Shown: in pieces, positions 20,810 through 31,033 of the stretch
Layout of the letters: every line of letters begins with the position of its first letter
How positions within the stretch are numbered: position 1 is the first letter of the stretch
NCBI GenBank assembly: GCA_032718475.1
Contig: JAUCBJ010008619.1
Location: 1-64,000, forward strand
DNA length: 64,000 nucleotides
DNA from: Nemertoderma westbladi
Lineage: Eukaryota > Xenacoelomorpha > Nemertodermatida > Nemertodermatidae
Direction of reading: 5' to 3'
Made by a program: the position numbers and the translations under genes
The notes under the pieces: model-generated
Told to the model about the DNA's origin: nothing
Databases searched by the model: none
Seen by the model: the letters and a program-made list of their open reading frames with translations, nothing else

Positions 20810-21488
20810 CAGTACAGGCCACCAGAAAACGCAGATTTGTACAATTGTGAACACATTTTTTCAAATGTGTACCAGTGTAATGTAATGTTGTTGAACGGGA
20901 CAATTGAACATAATTGAACATAATTGAATTGGCAACAACCAAAATTTTTTCGCCAAAGGATACAATTGAATACTTTTGAAACGCTTAGTAATCTGGAAAC
21001 TCTCTGTAGTTTGCCGCTAACTGTCACTCACTGCAGCTGGAAATGCGATAAGGATTTTGTTTACCTTTATAGTGTGCGGTTAATAGTGTCTAGTATAGGC
21101 AGGCCTATAGTTGGTGATGTTAAGGCATCTTCTGGTGTTTCTCTGTGCCCTCTCGGTGTCAGACTAATGGCACGACATCTCCCTGCACTAAATTAATTAT
21201 TCAATGGTCTAGGCTCCTCCATCCATATACCCATCCACTCGCATACACTCCATGAACCTCCATGTGGTCTTGATGTAGTTCTCTCTCTACCAATACAGCC
21301 CATGTCCGCAATGTTACGCCCTGGGGACTCTCTCATCTACCTGATATCAGACATTCAGGCGCACCGCACACTGCTGTGTGATCTAGAAGATAACTCGCCA
21401 TCATAACCTGCCAATCAGATGTCTTGAACAAATGTGTTCACATGTGATCACATTGGATGAAATCTGCTTTTTCTGGTGGCCTGTACTG
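20810..21488. mobile_element. 679-bp MITE with perfect 20-bp terminal inverted repeats and TA target
   Basis: The left end CAGTACAGGCCACCAGAAAA is exactly matched in inverted orientation at the right end. The match extends to 28 bp with one mismatch, and then more loosely. A TA dinucleotide flanks both ends (20808-20809 and 21489-21490). Copies B and C show the uninterrupted sequence CCTATTATA followed by TTTCC or CTTCC. TA targets and a CAGT-type end fit the Tc1/mariner group. No transposase frame is present, so it is non-autonomous. Confidence 0.92.
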
Positions 21489-21886
21489 TATTTCCAAAGG
21501 TTGAAAGGTAGATGGAAAAAAAGAGGACAAAGTTCTACTTTCTCCAATGTAATTATTTCATTTGGGAAAATGTAGAAATTTTTCACTATTCTCAGTCATT
21601 TTATGTATTGTATTGTAATTCTTGTATGTATCATTATGTATTGTATTGTATTTATTGTTATGTAATGTACAGTACGTATATCACCAGCGAGTTTAATGAA
21701 GGGTCGAAACATTCAAGTTGCAATAACACAGATGCCTCTGGTCCTGTCTAGGATTATTAAATTAACTTTCATGTTTGGAAAGTTTTATGAGGTACAGATC
21801 ATTTCAGAAATAGTCACTTCGCAAACTATTACATTATATTGAAGTAGATTAAAACTTTCCACATTGTGCAATAAATATTTTTCTAT

Positions 21887-22624
21887 CTAAACTACACTTC
21901 TTAATGAAACCAACACCAAAACCATCCAAATTAGCGGAATAGCAACGACTGAACTGCTTTTCGTGGTGTGGTCAACTGCTGTTGTTTCAATGCTTGGCCT
22001 GCTTGTAGTTGTTGTTGTTGTAGCTAAACCAACTTCCCAGGTGGGTCGGGGAGAGACACCAGCACAGCACATCGTCTGACAAGATTCGTAAGTGATCGAT
22101 AACCCGAATAGCATATGTTCCCTTAGAGAATTTAACTGACGAAAAGTACGAACCTGATCGTGATCTATGACACTATCCCCAGAGAGGGTGATGTCTTGCC
22201 GAAATTTTTCCTCGAGGAGTCGGCAACTCTTTTCATCAAGAGCCAAGCAAAACTGTTCTTCCAAGTTACTACTTCCGTTATTAATACATCTCTCACCAGA
22301 TAGATCAATCATGATCTCATCACCACTACCTTCATGAAAACCGATACTTCGATATAAAGCTTCACCGCATTCTTCGCAATGATGACGAATTCCTTTCTCA
22401 TGCCAAGATGTTGTGAACCCAATGAAGTCAGATACTCCTTGATTGCTGTTTCGCAGATTTTCCAATTTGCCAAGCATCTCTTGTTTTAAATCCTTATTAG
22501 TAGAAGTAAAATTTACTCTAACTTCGTTATAACATGTTATACTGTAACTAGCGTTAATGTTAACCGCCATGAAAAGAGCACAGATGGACCTCCTGGTATG
22601 ACAATAGCCCATTGTTGAATACAT
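21887..22624 (-). CDS. Secreted GPI-anchored-like protein of unknown family, copy A
   Basis: 245 codons from the ATG at 22624 (a TTG codon precedes it). The N-terminus has a short hydrophobic stretch (SICALFMAVNINASYS), a possible signal peptide. The body has nine cysteines, among them HHCEEC, ERC, EQFC, KSC and a final CQTMCC. Then come a Thr-rich stalk and a hydrophobic C-terminus (VVAIPLIWMVLVLVSL) as in GPI-anchor signals. N-glycosylation sequons are present. The final CC pair and the anchor faintly recall Ly6 proteins, but spacing does not fit and I do not claim it. A TATA-like TTATAAAG lies about 70 bp upstream. The frame is intact in all three copies, with an in-frame 3-bp indel in the stalk. 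It may be a single-exon gene or one exon of a longer gene. Confidence 0.65.
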   Translation of the reverse strand: MYSTMGYCHTRRSICALFMAVNINASYSITCYNEVRVNFTSTNKDLKQEMLGKLENLRNSNQGVSDFIGFTTSWHEKGIRHHCEECGEALYRSIGFHEGSGDEIMIDLSGERCINNGSSNLEEQFCLALDEKSCRLLEEKFRQDITLSGDSVIDHDQVRTFRQLNSLREHMLFGLSITYESCQTMCCAGVSPRPTWEVGLATTTTTTSRPSIETTAVDHTTKSSSVVAIPLIWMVLVLVSLRSVV

Positions 22625-22800
22625 CAACTAGATATGATGCTTACATATGATTTATCTGTCAGACAATTATGTATCTGCTATATTATACACTTTATAACTA
22701 ATATAACTATCTAGAACTTAATAGATAAATAAAAAGATTACAGTATTGCATACTAATATCTAACAGTTTTATATTATCAATAATTATAATTTGTTATAAT

Positions 22801-23999
22801 GTCAACAACACCAACTCCATTCCCACCCAACATCGACCACCTTCTGGCCCGACGACCTACTCAGTGGAGGACGTGCTGAAGCTGCTCCAAAACTCCCATG
22901 TGAAGCAGCTAAACCTCGCGGACATCCTCTCTGAAGTCCTCTCCAAGACTCATCCTCACAGACAATCCCACCTGCGTCGAGTTGTGGGTGAAACTCCTTC
23001 TGCTCTGCCACCACTGTATTCCAACACTGAAACGAGGGGGCAGGTGGCAAACTTGATCCCTCACGCCCCACATCAACGGATTGATACGCGAGTTCCAGGA
23101 TAGTCCACTAGACACCCCGGAAGACGCCAGAAGACGTGAACTTCGCTGGTGACTACTTAGTTTGTCTGGAGGATTTTCGAATCATGATCAAGGAGGGAAG
23201 AAAGTGCGGACTCACAATAAACCCAGCGAGAAGCAAACAAATATTCCTTGGAGCCAAGTCCAACGAGTCCCGTGAACACATCCATGCCACATTTGACAAG
23301 GTCTGTGGGGGAATTCAGGTTCTCCCACTAGAGAACCTAACGATGCTCGGTGCTCCCATTGGTGGCACTGCCACCGTATCCTGCCTTTGGGAGAAGGCAG
23401 GGGACTTCGCCATTCTTGCCAACCAGTTGCCCCTCCTTGACTCCCACCATGCGTTCCTTCTCCTCCGCAATTCCTTTGCCATCCCCCAGCTCACCTACTT
23501 TCTCTGTGCCACTCTGTGTTTCCAACACCCGGAACTCCTGGAGGAATACGACCAAATCAATGCGACGCCAGCCAGGAGATTGCCAACTCAGTGATCATGA
23601 ACTCGGCTTGGACTCAGGAGAGCCTCCCAGCATGGATGGGTGGCCTCGGGTTGAGCTCCGCATTGCAGCCAGCACCTTCTGCCTATTCGACCTCAACTGC
23701 TGCGTGCACTGCTCTCTCGGGCCGCCTCCATGAACCATCGGTTCCTCAACCCTCTATTTCCCCACGCCCATGAGGAGTGGAAGGAGTGGTATTTTACCAA
23801 TATAGTTGGCGATACGAGACTCACTGACACCCAGTTCCGAGTTTTAGCTACCACCCATGCCTCAGTTGCAAGGTAACAGAACCATACAGGTGCTCCTGGT
23901 GCAGAACCACTAACATACGATCAGACGGCCTCCATGGTCTGTCATGTCAGAGAAGCGCTGGGAGGATGGCACGTCACTCTATGTTGAACGACATAGTGC
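22801..23999 (+). pseudogene. Reverse-transcriptase C-terminal fragment, copy A
   Basis: The frame at 23136-23594 shows CLEDFRIMIKEGRKCGLTINPARSK, then LENLTMLGAPIGG, LPLLDSHHAFLLLRNSFAIPQLTYFL. After a frameshift come GLGLSSALQPAPSAYS, and near 23890 RCSWCRTT...GLHGLSCQRSAGR. This is the usual order after the catalytic motif in a widespread invertebrate RT-encoding family. The piece starts just past the YxDD motif, so it cannot be active. Copy A has lost about 200 bp at 23785, replaced by a 35-bp copy of 24310-24344. The first 300 bp are shared with B and C but were not identified. Confidence 0.7.
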
Positions 24000-25300
24000 G
24001 GTGAGCCATTTCTCAATTCTTAGTGGTACATCATTTTTGGTGCACCACAATTAGGGCGTGGCATGTAGGCTTACTTCAAATTTTCAAAATTATGATAATC
24101 AGAAAATACCACAAGGTTATCATTTCAACACATTTTTATAGGTTATCTGGACCGCTGAGTCCATTGAAAGTAATATTGAAGCCTCAAGTCTTAGTGGTAC
24201 ATCATTATTGGAACACAAAAATTAGGGCGTGGTACTTTTTCAAAATTTGAATAAGTGCCACTTGTAAATGGATTCAATTCCATTGCATTATCCACCCGAA
24301 AATGGGACCAGTGGTATTTTACCAATATAGTTGGCGATACGAGATTACCAATAATAATCTCGCCTCATAACCAACTTTGGGGGGGGGGGGGGGGGGGCGA
24401 CACAAGCCCTAAAGCCACAGAGAGAGGTGAGAGGTCAAACCACCTCGGAGGGAGAACATAGCTAGTAAAGGCTAGCGGCGGGGGGAAACACTCACAGGGA
24501 GTGCCAAAGTGACAATTAGTATATAAGCCAATAACAGGCAGGGAAGCACGTGAACAGAGATAGGAAAGCATCCACTGGGTACAGAAGGCCATGTAGAGTA
24601 AGATGTGAAACCAATATCTGTGTGTATCAATCATATAATTATTCTGTATTACTGATTTACCGGTCAGTTCATTAATCACAGAGTTGCAGACCGGTCATAG
24701 TTTTCGACCGTCACCAAGTGATCATATATTATTCTATCTGCTGTTATTCTGTATTGTGATATCAATTACATACTAATTCTGTGCTATTATAATTTGGAAC
24801 ATTAACATTGAGAGACACAAACTCTGTTATTTTCCCCAACGGCCTTCGGCCAAAAGGACAGTAGCTCAGCAGCCCCAGCAGAACGGTGACGCATACTAAA
24901 GCTTACCCGGTTGGGATCTACGATCCCGTCACACCACTCCCTAACTTTGGTGCACCAAAAATGCCGAAGCACGAAGTCTTCAGGCTTCTATAATACTTTC
25001 AATTGATTCAGCGGTCCAGAAAACCTGTAAATGTGCGTTGAAATCTGAACTTTGGTTTATTTTCCGAATCTCGTATTTTCAATATTTGAAGTGCCACACC
25101 CTAATTTTGGTGTGCCAAAAAGGACAATCCACTAAGTCTTCAGGCTTCGATAATATTTTCAATCGATTCAGCGGTCCAGAAAACCTATAAAAACGCGTTG
25201 AAATCAAAAGATGGGGGCATTTTCCGAATATCATATTTTTCAAAATTTGTAGTGCCACGCCCACTTCTAAGGTGCACGAAAAATAGCATCCAGTTAAAAT
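23999..25300. repeat. Inverted arms of a ~150-bp repeat around an LTR
   Basis: The left arm (about 23999-24256) and right arm (about 24937-25300) consist of one to two and a half units each of a ~150-bp sequence in opposite orientation. The unit carries TTTGGTGCACCAAAA, AGTCTTCAGGCTTC, CAATTGATTCAGCGGTCCAG and a GTGCCACRCCC block. The same arrangement is at 37757-48660 in copy B, with other insertions inside. It may be a fold-back DNA element or an inverted satellite. Confidence 0.6.
24380..24933 (+). repeat. Solo LTR of a BEL/Pao-like element (right end certain, left end not)
   Basis: The right part (from about 24723) matches the sequence on both sides of the BEL/Pao remnant in copy B (46484-46682 and 48194-48303), and ends GTCACA. 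A TATATAAGCC-type TATA box is at about 24512. Here only one copy is present, with no internal sequence, as expected after recombination between two LTRs. The left border is a guess because copy B has the same flank. Confidence 0.55.
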
Positions 25301-27258
25301 TTCGGAAATGGAATATAATCACCTACTAATGCTACCCAACAATGCCACACTATCCGTTTTTAGAATATCAAAAAGAATGTATATTTTGTCTTGGGACTAC
25401 TTCTATTTTTCATGAAAATTATTATACCCACCTTATAAAATTTTCATTTTTTTGGATTTGAGAATGTTCTTCGATAATTTTTACACCTACAGCCTAAATG
25501 TCGTAGGATTTTATTGGATGATTACCAAATTACAGTGGGGGGGGGGGCCGAATCGACCCTCCGCCAGTGCTGCTAATGGTCTAAACACCCCAGTGGTAAT
25601 AGGGTTAACGTTTCGAAATCTGTTTAAAATCAATACAAAACATGACTGAAAGATAGCCCATTAAAATGAGAACTCATATTAAACAAGAGTAAACAGATTG
25701 GAAGATATGAGCGTATTAGACAAAAACATGTCAAAAGTCCCTACCCTTCCCTACAATAATAACACCAAATCAAGCGGCTTGGCTCGGGGTCTGTCGGTCC
25801 TCCACAGATCCACTGTTACCATCGCACCCTGAGTCCTTTTCAGGCTCATTGTACACCAGGCAGCAAACAGCTTGGGCCGTCCATAGTCTTGTCTGAAGTC
25901 TTTCGACCCTATGCATGTCCACTCGCCCCTCAAAATCCTTTCGGGATTGGTCCTCAGGCAAGCCAAGTGGCTTGGGTCAGGGACTGTTGGGCGTCCGTAA
26001 ATCCGCTGTTACCAGCACACCACGAGTCCTTTTTCAGGCTCAGTGTATGTCAGGCAGTGGACTACTCACTCATGCTGCCCAGAGTCCAGTTATCGCCCCT
26101 TAGGTATAAAATCCGACACAATTTGTTGTCAGCTAATCCGAAAAAGCCCGTATTTTCGGCGGCTAAAGGTTGGTTAAAGGTTAAGGTGGCGGCAACTTTT
26201 TAGTTTGGTGTTCTCGGGACTTATTAGACTTTTCATATTAGTAGAGTTTATTAAATCAATATGCACCCAGGTCCCAAATTGAAAATAACGTGAACAGTTT
26301 TTGCCAAAGTTAAAATATTAAACTACAATCTGTAAATTTAATAAGTTCATAAGAAATAAAGTATACTGGTTTAATATATGATAATAATGCATACGCATGC
26401 ATATTACTGGATATGTAAAGCTTGGCTAAATAATGTTAAAGTACGAGCTGCCGTATATCATTGTGAACTACAGAGTACATTTCATAAGTCTTATTGATGT
26501 AAATTTTTATGTTACATAGGAGGAACCAACGTTATGGCATCCCATTGTAAATTACAACATTGATTTACTTTTCCCAACTTAACTCAAAGACTTCTACGAT
26601 TAGGAGTATAAGGCATTTGTCGTATGTTGTTTTCTCACAACATGTCGTCTCAATTTATGTTGTATTGTACAATCTTAAGAATTAAATTGCATTGAAGACA
26701 ATATGCACCATAAGTTTAATTGATGCATATCTCAGAAAGGTAGATTTAATCATGTTAAAATATTATATTCCTATAAAAAACATACGCATTACTTTAATAA
26801 AAACCTGTTATCAGAAATTTGGACAAAAAATGAAGGTACTGACAAAACACCTGTAAGACATGGAAGGCGCCCCACTAACTAACTACATACAGTACATTTG
26901 GTTGAAGTTACAAAATTGTACAGTAGGCCTAACATTGTGGCAAGGGATCCTTTTGTAAAACTTGTTCCAAAAGTGCCTGCCTGATAGGTTCAGCCCCGCC
27001 GGAGTTAGGACAATTGCGACCCAAAAAAAATATTAAATAAAATTATCCAAATTAAACAAGAGTAAAAGCAATTTAATGCATCAACTATGTTAACAATATT
27101 CTCACAGTAGACGATGCTAATTTTTAGAGCAACACTTAAATAATTCATTTAATTAATTGTAAGCATTCCAGAAAATTTAATTGGGAATAATTTTGTGCCA
27201 ACAGCTCCTTATGCTAAGATGTAGCTACAGTAAATTAAATATAGCTTCAGTAAATTAA
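25301..27258. repeat. Noncoding right part of unit copy A
   Basis: 25301-25688 matches 48661-49063, and 25689-27258 matches 50671-52152. A tandem pair near 25770-26075 repeats a block with CAAGNGGCTTGG, CCGCTGTTACCA and GAGTCCTTTTTCAGGCTC. A G tract lies at about 25541-25550. No gene is supported, and small ORFs here are not conserved between the copies. Confidence 0.6.
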
Positions 27259-27261
27259 ATA

Positions 27262-27370
27262 TAGCTGCAACACTGAACTTTTGAGAAACGAAATTGCGAC
27301 AACTATGGAGAATCGGGAAGCCTGGAAGGATCTCATTTCCACTGTCCGAGTTCGCTCGACCTAGTAGTAG
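27262..27370 (+). mobile_element. 3' end of a LINE with CTAGTAGTAGTAG tail
   Basis: The frame reads TTMENREAWKDLISTVR and stops at the tail, like the last residues of many RTE/CR1-type RT proteins. The end sequence CTAGTAGTAGTAGTA is the same trinucleotide tail used by the RTE-like copies in this window, but the protein end differs from theirs. It is therefore a short 5'-truncated copy of a second LINE family or subfamily. Confidence 0.5.
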
Positions 27371-27442
27371 TAGTATTCACCCTCAGATCCATTATTTACA
27401 CTACTACTACTAGGATCGGCATGCTGCATTGCAGCTGCATTT

Positions 27443-28826
27443 TTAAGAAAGCTGTGCCGGCTTATCGACAAAATTGCACCGCCACAACTCCCTATCACCC
27501 ATGACATTTGCTAGATCATCCGCATCTTCAAGGATAGTGTCCTTTAAGATGCGTCTCAAGAAAGTCATGGCCTGTCCACCATGCTTATTCACTCCATGAG
27601 GCTGCCAAAGCGAAAGATTATGCACTGGTTGGTCCTCACGTCGAAAGCAATGTCCTGCAAAGCGGTGGAGTGGAGTTAAAGCAGTAGGTGGAGTTATCAT
27701 CACCCCATCATCATTATGATCATCTAAGGACATGCGTAGAACATAGTCAACCACAATTATGAACAAGAATGGTGCAAGTGTGTCTCCCTGGTGTCTCCCC
27801 ATAGCACTTCAAATGGTTCTGTGTCACCACCAACAGTAGACACATTAATGTTGTCGAACCATCGTATACTGATCTGATTGCTGCAATAATTTCATCAGGA
27901 ATCCCATATAATGAAAGTATGCTGAACATACGTGAGCGAGAGACTGAATCAAAGGCCTTGAAGAAGTCAACAAAGATAACAGCCAGATGCCTGTCTTTCT
28001 TTTTTGATAACTCTTCAATTATCCTTCTAAGTGCCAAAATGGGCTCCATTGTCTCACGACCTTTACGGAACCCTTTCTGATTTCCACGGAGCAGTCTCTC
28101 AATGGGATCCCTGATGCGATTTAATAGAATTCTATTGTATAGCTTTGCAGCAATCGAGATCAATGAGATTCCCCGAAAAGAACCATAGAGTGTTAGGTTG
28201 CCCTTCTTGGGAACTGGCACCAACTTATTTGTATTCATTTCTTGTGGGACTCTTGTTGTACGGTACATGTCTACTATGATGGGATAGATGAGCTTTAAAC
28301 ACTCAGGTATTTTAAAGACCTCAGGGGGAACACCATCTACTCCACTGGGACGATTGGTCTTAATGCTCTTTGCAGCAGCCTTCACTTCTGCAAAGGAGAT
28401 ATCGCCAATGGGAATATCTGGGAGTACAGACTCAGACACTTTTACTTCTATAAAGTTATCAGACAATACCCTGTCATTATTGAGGAGCTTTTCAAAGTGG
28501 GCCTTCCAACCTTTGAGGCGATCGTCTGGTGATTCAGCCTTAACCTTGGTGGTTGGTTGGCTTTTCCACCCAGTAAGCAAGTTGATCGATTTCCATGCCT
28601 GGGATGATTGCCTGCTGTCGTCAGCATCATTGATGGCATCAACCTGTTGGTTTATTAGCTCCTGTAGATTAACAGAGTACTGCCTGTTCAGGGACCTAGA
28701 TGCAGCCTTAACTGCATTCTTGGCCGCTGTAGTCTGTTTGAGTCGGGACTCTTTCTGCGCCTTATATAGGTCATTTCGGCACTTCTGGATTTTGTTGTCA
28801 GTCCAGGGGGGGCCCTTTTCCTGTTG
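27443..28826 (-). pseudogene. RTE-like reverse transcriptase, copy 1
   Basis: 28580-27747 is open and contains RPSGVDGVPPEVFK, KGNLTLYGSFRGISL, NQKGFRKGRETMEPI and IFVDFFKAFDSVSR (fingers and palm). A frameshift follows YDGSTT. The next open part (27802-27443) has HQGDTLAPFLFIIVVD and then jumps from MITPPT to RFAGHCFRRE, so the FADD motif present in copy 3 is deleted. The end, GDRELWRCNFVDKPAQ, is the normal C-terminus. Confidence 0.88.
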
Positions 28827-28834
28827 CGAGGGTA

Positions 28835-29018
28835 TAATAATAATAATATTAATAATAATACTATTGGTTATTTATATAGCGCTTTTCTACGCTCAGCATA
28901 CTCAAAGCGCTTTTATTATCATTACCCCAGCAAAGCCAGGTTCCCATTATACCGCTGGGTTGGCGTAGGCACTAATGTCTAAAGTGTCTTGCCTAGGGAC
29001 ACAACAATGCGAAATTTC
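28835..29018 (+). mobile_element. 184-bp short element inside RTE copy 1
   Basis: RTE copies 2 and 3 run straight from CAGTTTCTG or CAGTTCCTG to TATACCCTCG, whereas copy 1 has 184 bp between them. The insert holds (ATA)n, TTATATAGCGCTTTTC, CAAAGCGCTTTTA and AAGTGTCTTGCCTAGGGACACAACA-type sequence (written here in part). The last is a very widespread SINE/MITE motif in marine animals as I recall it. No ORF. Confidence 0.7.
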
Positions 29019-29999
29019 AGGAACTGTTTCTGCAGCTGCTAACTTAACTGCTTCTGTGAAGGCAGTATAGCCCTCACGGTGATCTGCCGCCTCAGAGGCA
29101 AGAACCTCATACCTGTTGCTCAGCTGTAGTGTGAAGCTGGATCTCACTTTTGGCTGTTGCAACAGAGAGGACCAGTCATGCCGCGGCAAGGCAGATTTCG
29201 TTGTTCTGCTAGCACGCAGACTAAGTCTTACCTTGGCCACAATAAGGAGGTGATCACTGGAGAAGGGTCGAAGTGTAAATGCATTACAGTCTTGTATAGA
29301 GCTCCTGTACTTCCTACGAAACAGAATATGGTCTATCTGGGACTTGTGACCACTGGGTCCACTATGAGTCCATAGCTTTCCAGTTCGCTTCTTGAACTGG
29401 GTTCCAGCCGAAAACAATCCATTTCCAGAGATAAAATCCTGAAGATGGACGGAATTTCGGTTGACACTATTGCTATAGACCCAGGGCGATGTAGGTGATT
29501 GATGCAGACTTGCATTAAAGTCTCCCAGGAATGTTAAGAATGCATGCTGATCCACTCCATCAGTAGCTGCTTGTAGATTGTGGTAGAAATTTTCCACCTC
29601 CTCTACAGGGGCAACACAAGTTGGAGAGTATCACACAATCAGAACAACCTTAGGAAACTTTTTAGCCAGTCTTCCAGAACATGAGAAGTGGCAACGGATG
29701 ATGCGGTTAGAGATTTGGTCTATTTTGTCCAATGCTGCATGTGCAGTTGGATTCATCAATAGACCAATACCACCATTGCCACTATCATCTGCTGACGCGA
29801 GGATGAGTCGCCAACCGCCCCCCATGTCCTTAATCAGAATCTCATCAGTCTGTCCAGTCTGCATCCGGTGCTCTTGAACACCCACTGCGCTAAGAGAAAG
29901 CTTATCTGCCAAGGCAGTCAGCTCACCTTGTCGCATTGGGGACCCGAGTGTTAGGGTGTTTACTGAGGCTAGTCTAGTGACTTGCCTCAGATTCACCAA
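29019..29999 (-). pseudogene. RTE-like apurinic endonuclease domain
   Basis: The motifs VGVQEHRMQ (catalytic Glu), GNGGIGLLMNP, FLGDFNAS (GDFN), HKSQIDHILFRRK and SSDHLLIVAKVRL (SDH) are the usual endonuclease order of RTE-type LINEs. One in-frame TGA at about 29628-29630 splits it. The downstream end runs into the inserted 184-bp element. Confidence 0.88.
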
Positions 30000-30265
30000 T
30001 GGCTTTGTTGGTCGGGGTGGAACATGAGAGTAGCCTCCAACTCCAGAATCCCTCTCCCCTCACAATCTGGCCTCCCTGGTGACCCGGGGTCTGGGCCAGA
30101 AAGGTCATCAGGAAAGGGACTCAAAGAATTGTTGGCTTCTCTCTCTCCAGTAGGGGGTGAGACAAGCAGCCGGTCAGGAGATAACTGACGCCTGTGAGGC
30201 CAATTGTGTCCAGTAATTCCACTAGCCTCTAGTGGCCGGACCTCCGCATTACTAATGTAATCCAT
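29993..30265 (-). CDS. Short ORF1 of the RTE-like element
   Basis: 90 codons from an ATG about 46 bp from the 5' end of the element. It ends with a 7-bp overlap of the endonuclease frame, the arrangement known for RTE elements, which have a very short ORF1. Rich in Pro, Ser and Asp; no domain recognised. It could also be the N-terminus of a single ORF after a frameshift. Confidence 0.5.
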   Translation of the reverse strand: MDYISNAEVRPLEASGITGHNWPHRRQLSPDRLLVSPPTGEREANNSLSPFPDDLSGPDPGSPGRPDCEGRGILELEATLMFHPDQQSHW

Positions 30266-30341
30266 AGTGGGGGGTTGGGGGTGCTTTTTTGCCGAGTCAG
30301 CTCTCGGGGACTAGTATTTGCCCTCATATCCATTATTTACA

Positions 30342-31033
30342 ACTTGGACCTCTGACAGCGTAATATTACAAAACTAATATATTTCTTGAGAGGAATTATT
30401 TGTCGTCTCTGCAAGCAATATAGTGTCACATGACTTGTCCTACTTCAGTGTAACCATTGACTACAGCTTAGGCTTATTACCCCCACTCAGTTGGCTGCTG
30501 CAATCAGGTAGGCTGTATTACCCTCCATAGGAAAACATTGTACTTGCTTACATACATTGTACAACATACCCTCTGCCCATCCTACTGATTTTGCGCCTTA
30601 CAAGGAAGGTTGCTTACTGCATAGATTCTACAGCTTAGTTAACTACCATGCAGATACAGCCTTCTCCTGTTGTTGGGCTGTCTTACACAGAACCCAATAA
30701 GAGGTAATTCATTACTCTATTGGTAAGTAGTATTGCTTGTAGTGATAAGAGCGGAATAGTATCCTCCAAGTGGTGAAGTGGTGAATTTGAATATTTATCA
30801 TGGAATATTCTTACAAATAAATTACCGGCTTTATACTAATCGCTTACTGGTAATTAAATTGTAGACCGAATCAATTTAATTTAATACCGTGCTATTTATT
30901 TGGACATTGTAATAATTATTTCTAACATCTTAATATTGTTATAATAAACAACAATAATAAACATAACATAAGGAGGCCAAATTATTTAAAGGGTTAATAT
31001 AAAATAAATTTCTCCAAAATTAAATCTAACAAA
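30342..31033. other. Spacer between RTE copy 1 and the Gag-like frame
   Basis: No gene found. The part from 30880 is very AT-rich and ends in an ACAAAATG context at the start of the following frame. It could be the leader of the LTR element to which the Gag-like frame belongs. Confidence 0.4.

Larger units (their letters stand above)
2548..27258. repeat. Segmental unit, copy A (interrupted)
   Basis: This is the first of three direct copies of one unit. Base-by-base similarity to copy B runs from 2548/32889 to 27258/52152, broken by insertions private to one copy. In A these are the BEL/Pao element 4803-20507, the SINE 20522-20788 and the MITE 20810-21488. The ancestral length without them is about 8 kb. 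Most blocks differ from B by scattered substitutions, so the duplication is not brand new. Confidence 0.85.
27401..30311 (-). mobile_element. RTE-like LINE, nearly full length, decayed (RTE copy 1)
   Basis: Flanked by a roughly 30-bp imperfect target duplication (27371-27400 and 30312-30341, about three mismatches). On the - strand it has a short 5' UTR, a 90-codon ORF1, an apurinic-endonuclease-like part, RT, and a 3' end with CTAGTAGTAGTAG repeats. It is inactivated by an in-frame TGA in the endonuclease, a 184-bp insertion, a frameshift and a roughly 500-bp deletion in RT that removes the catalytic FADD. Confidence 0.88.

Noticed and set aside
20503-21027. 174-aa - strand ORF
   Set aside because: It runs across the SINE and into the MITE, so it is an accident of insertion.
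21887-22624. Assignment to the Ly6/uPAR family
   Set aside because: There is an ITCY start, a late CC pair and an anchor-like tail, but cysteine spacing and length do not fit the three-finger fold.
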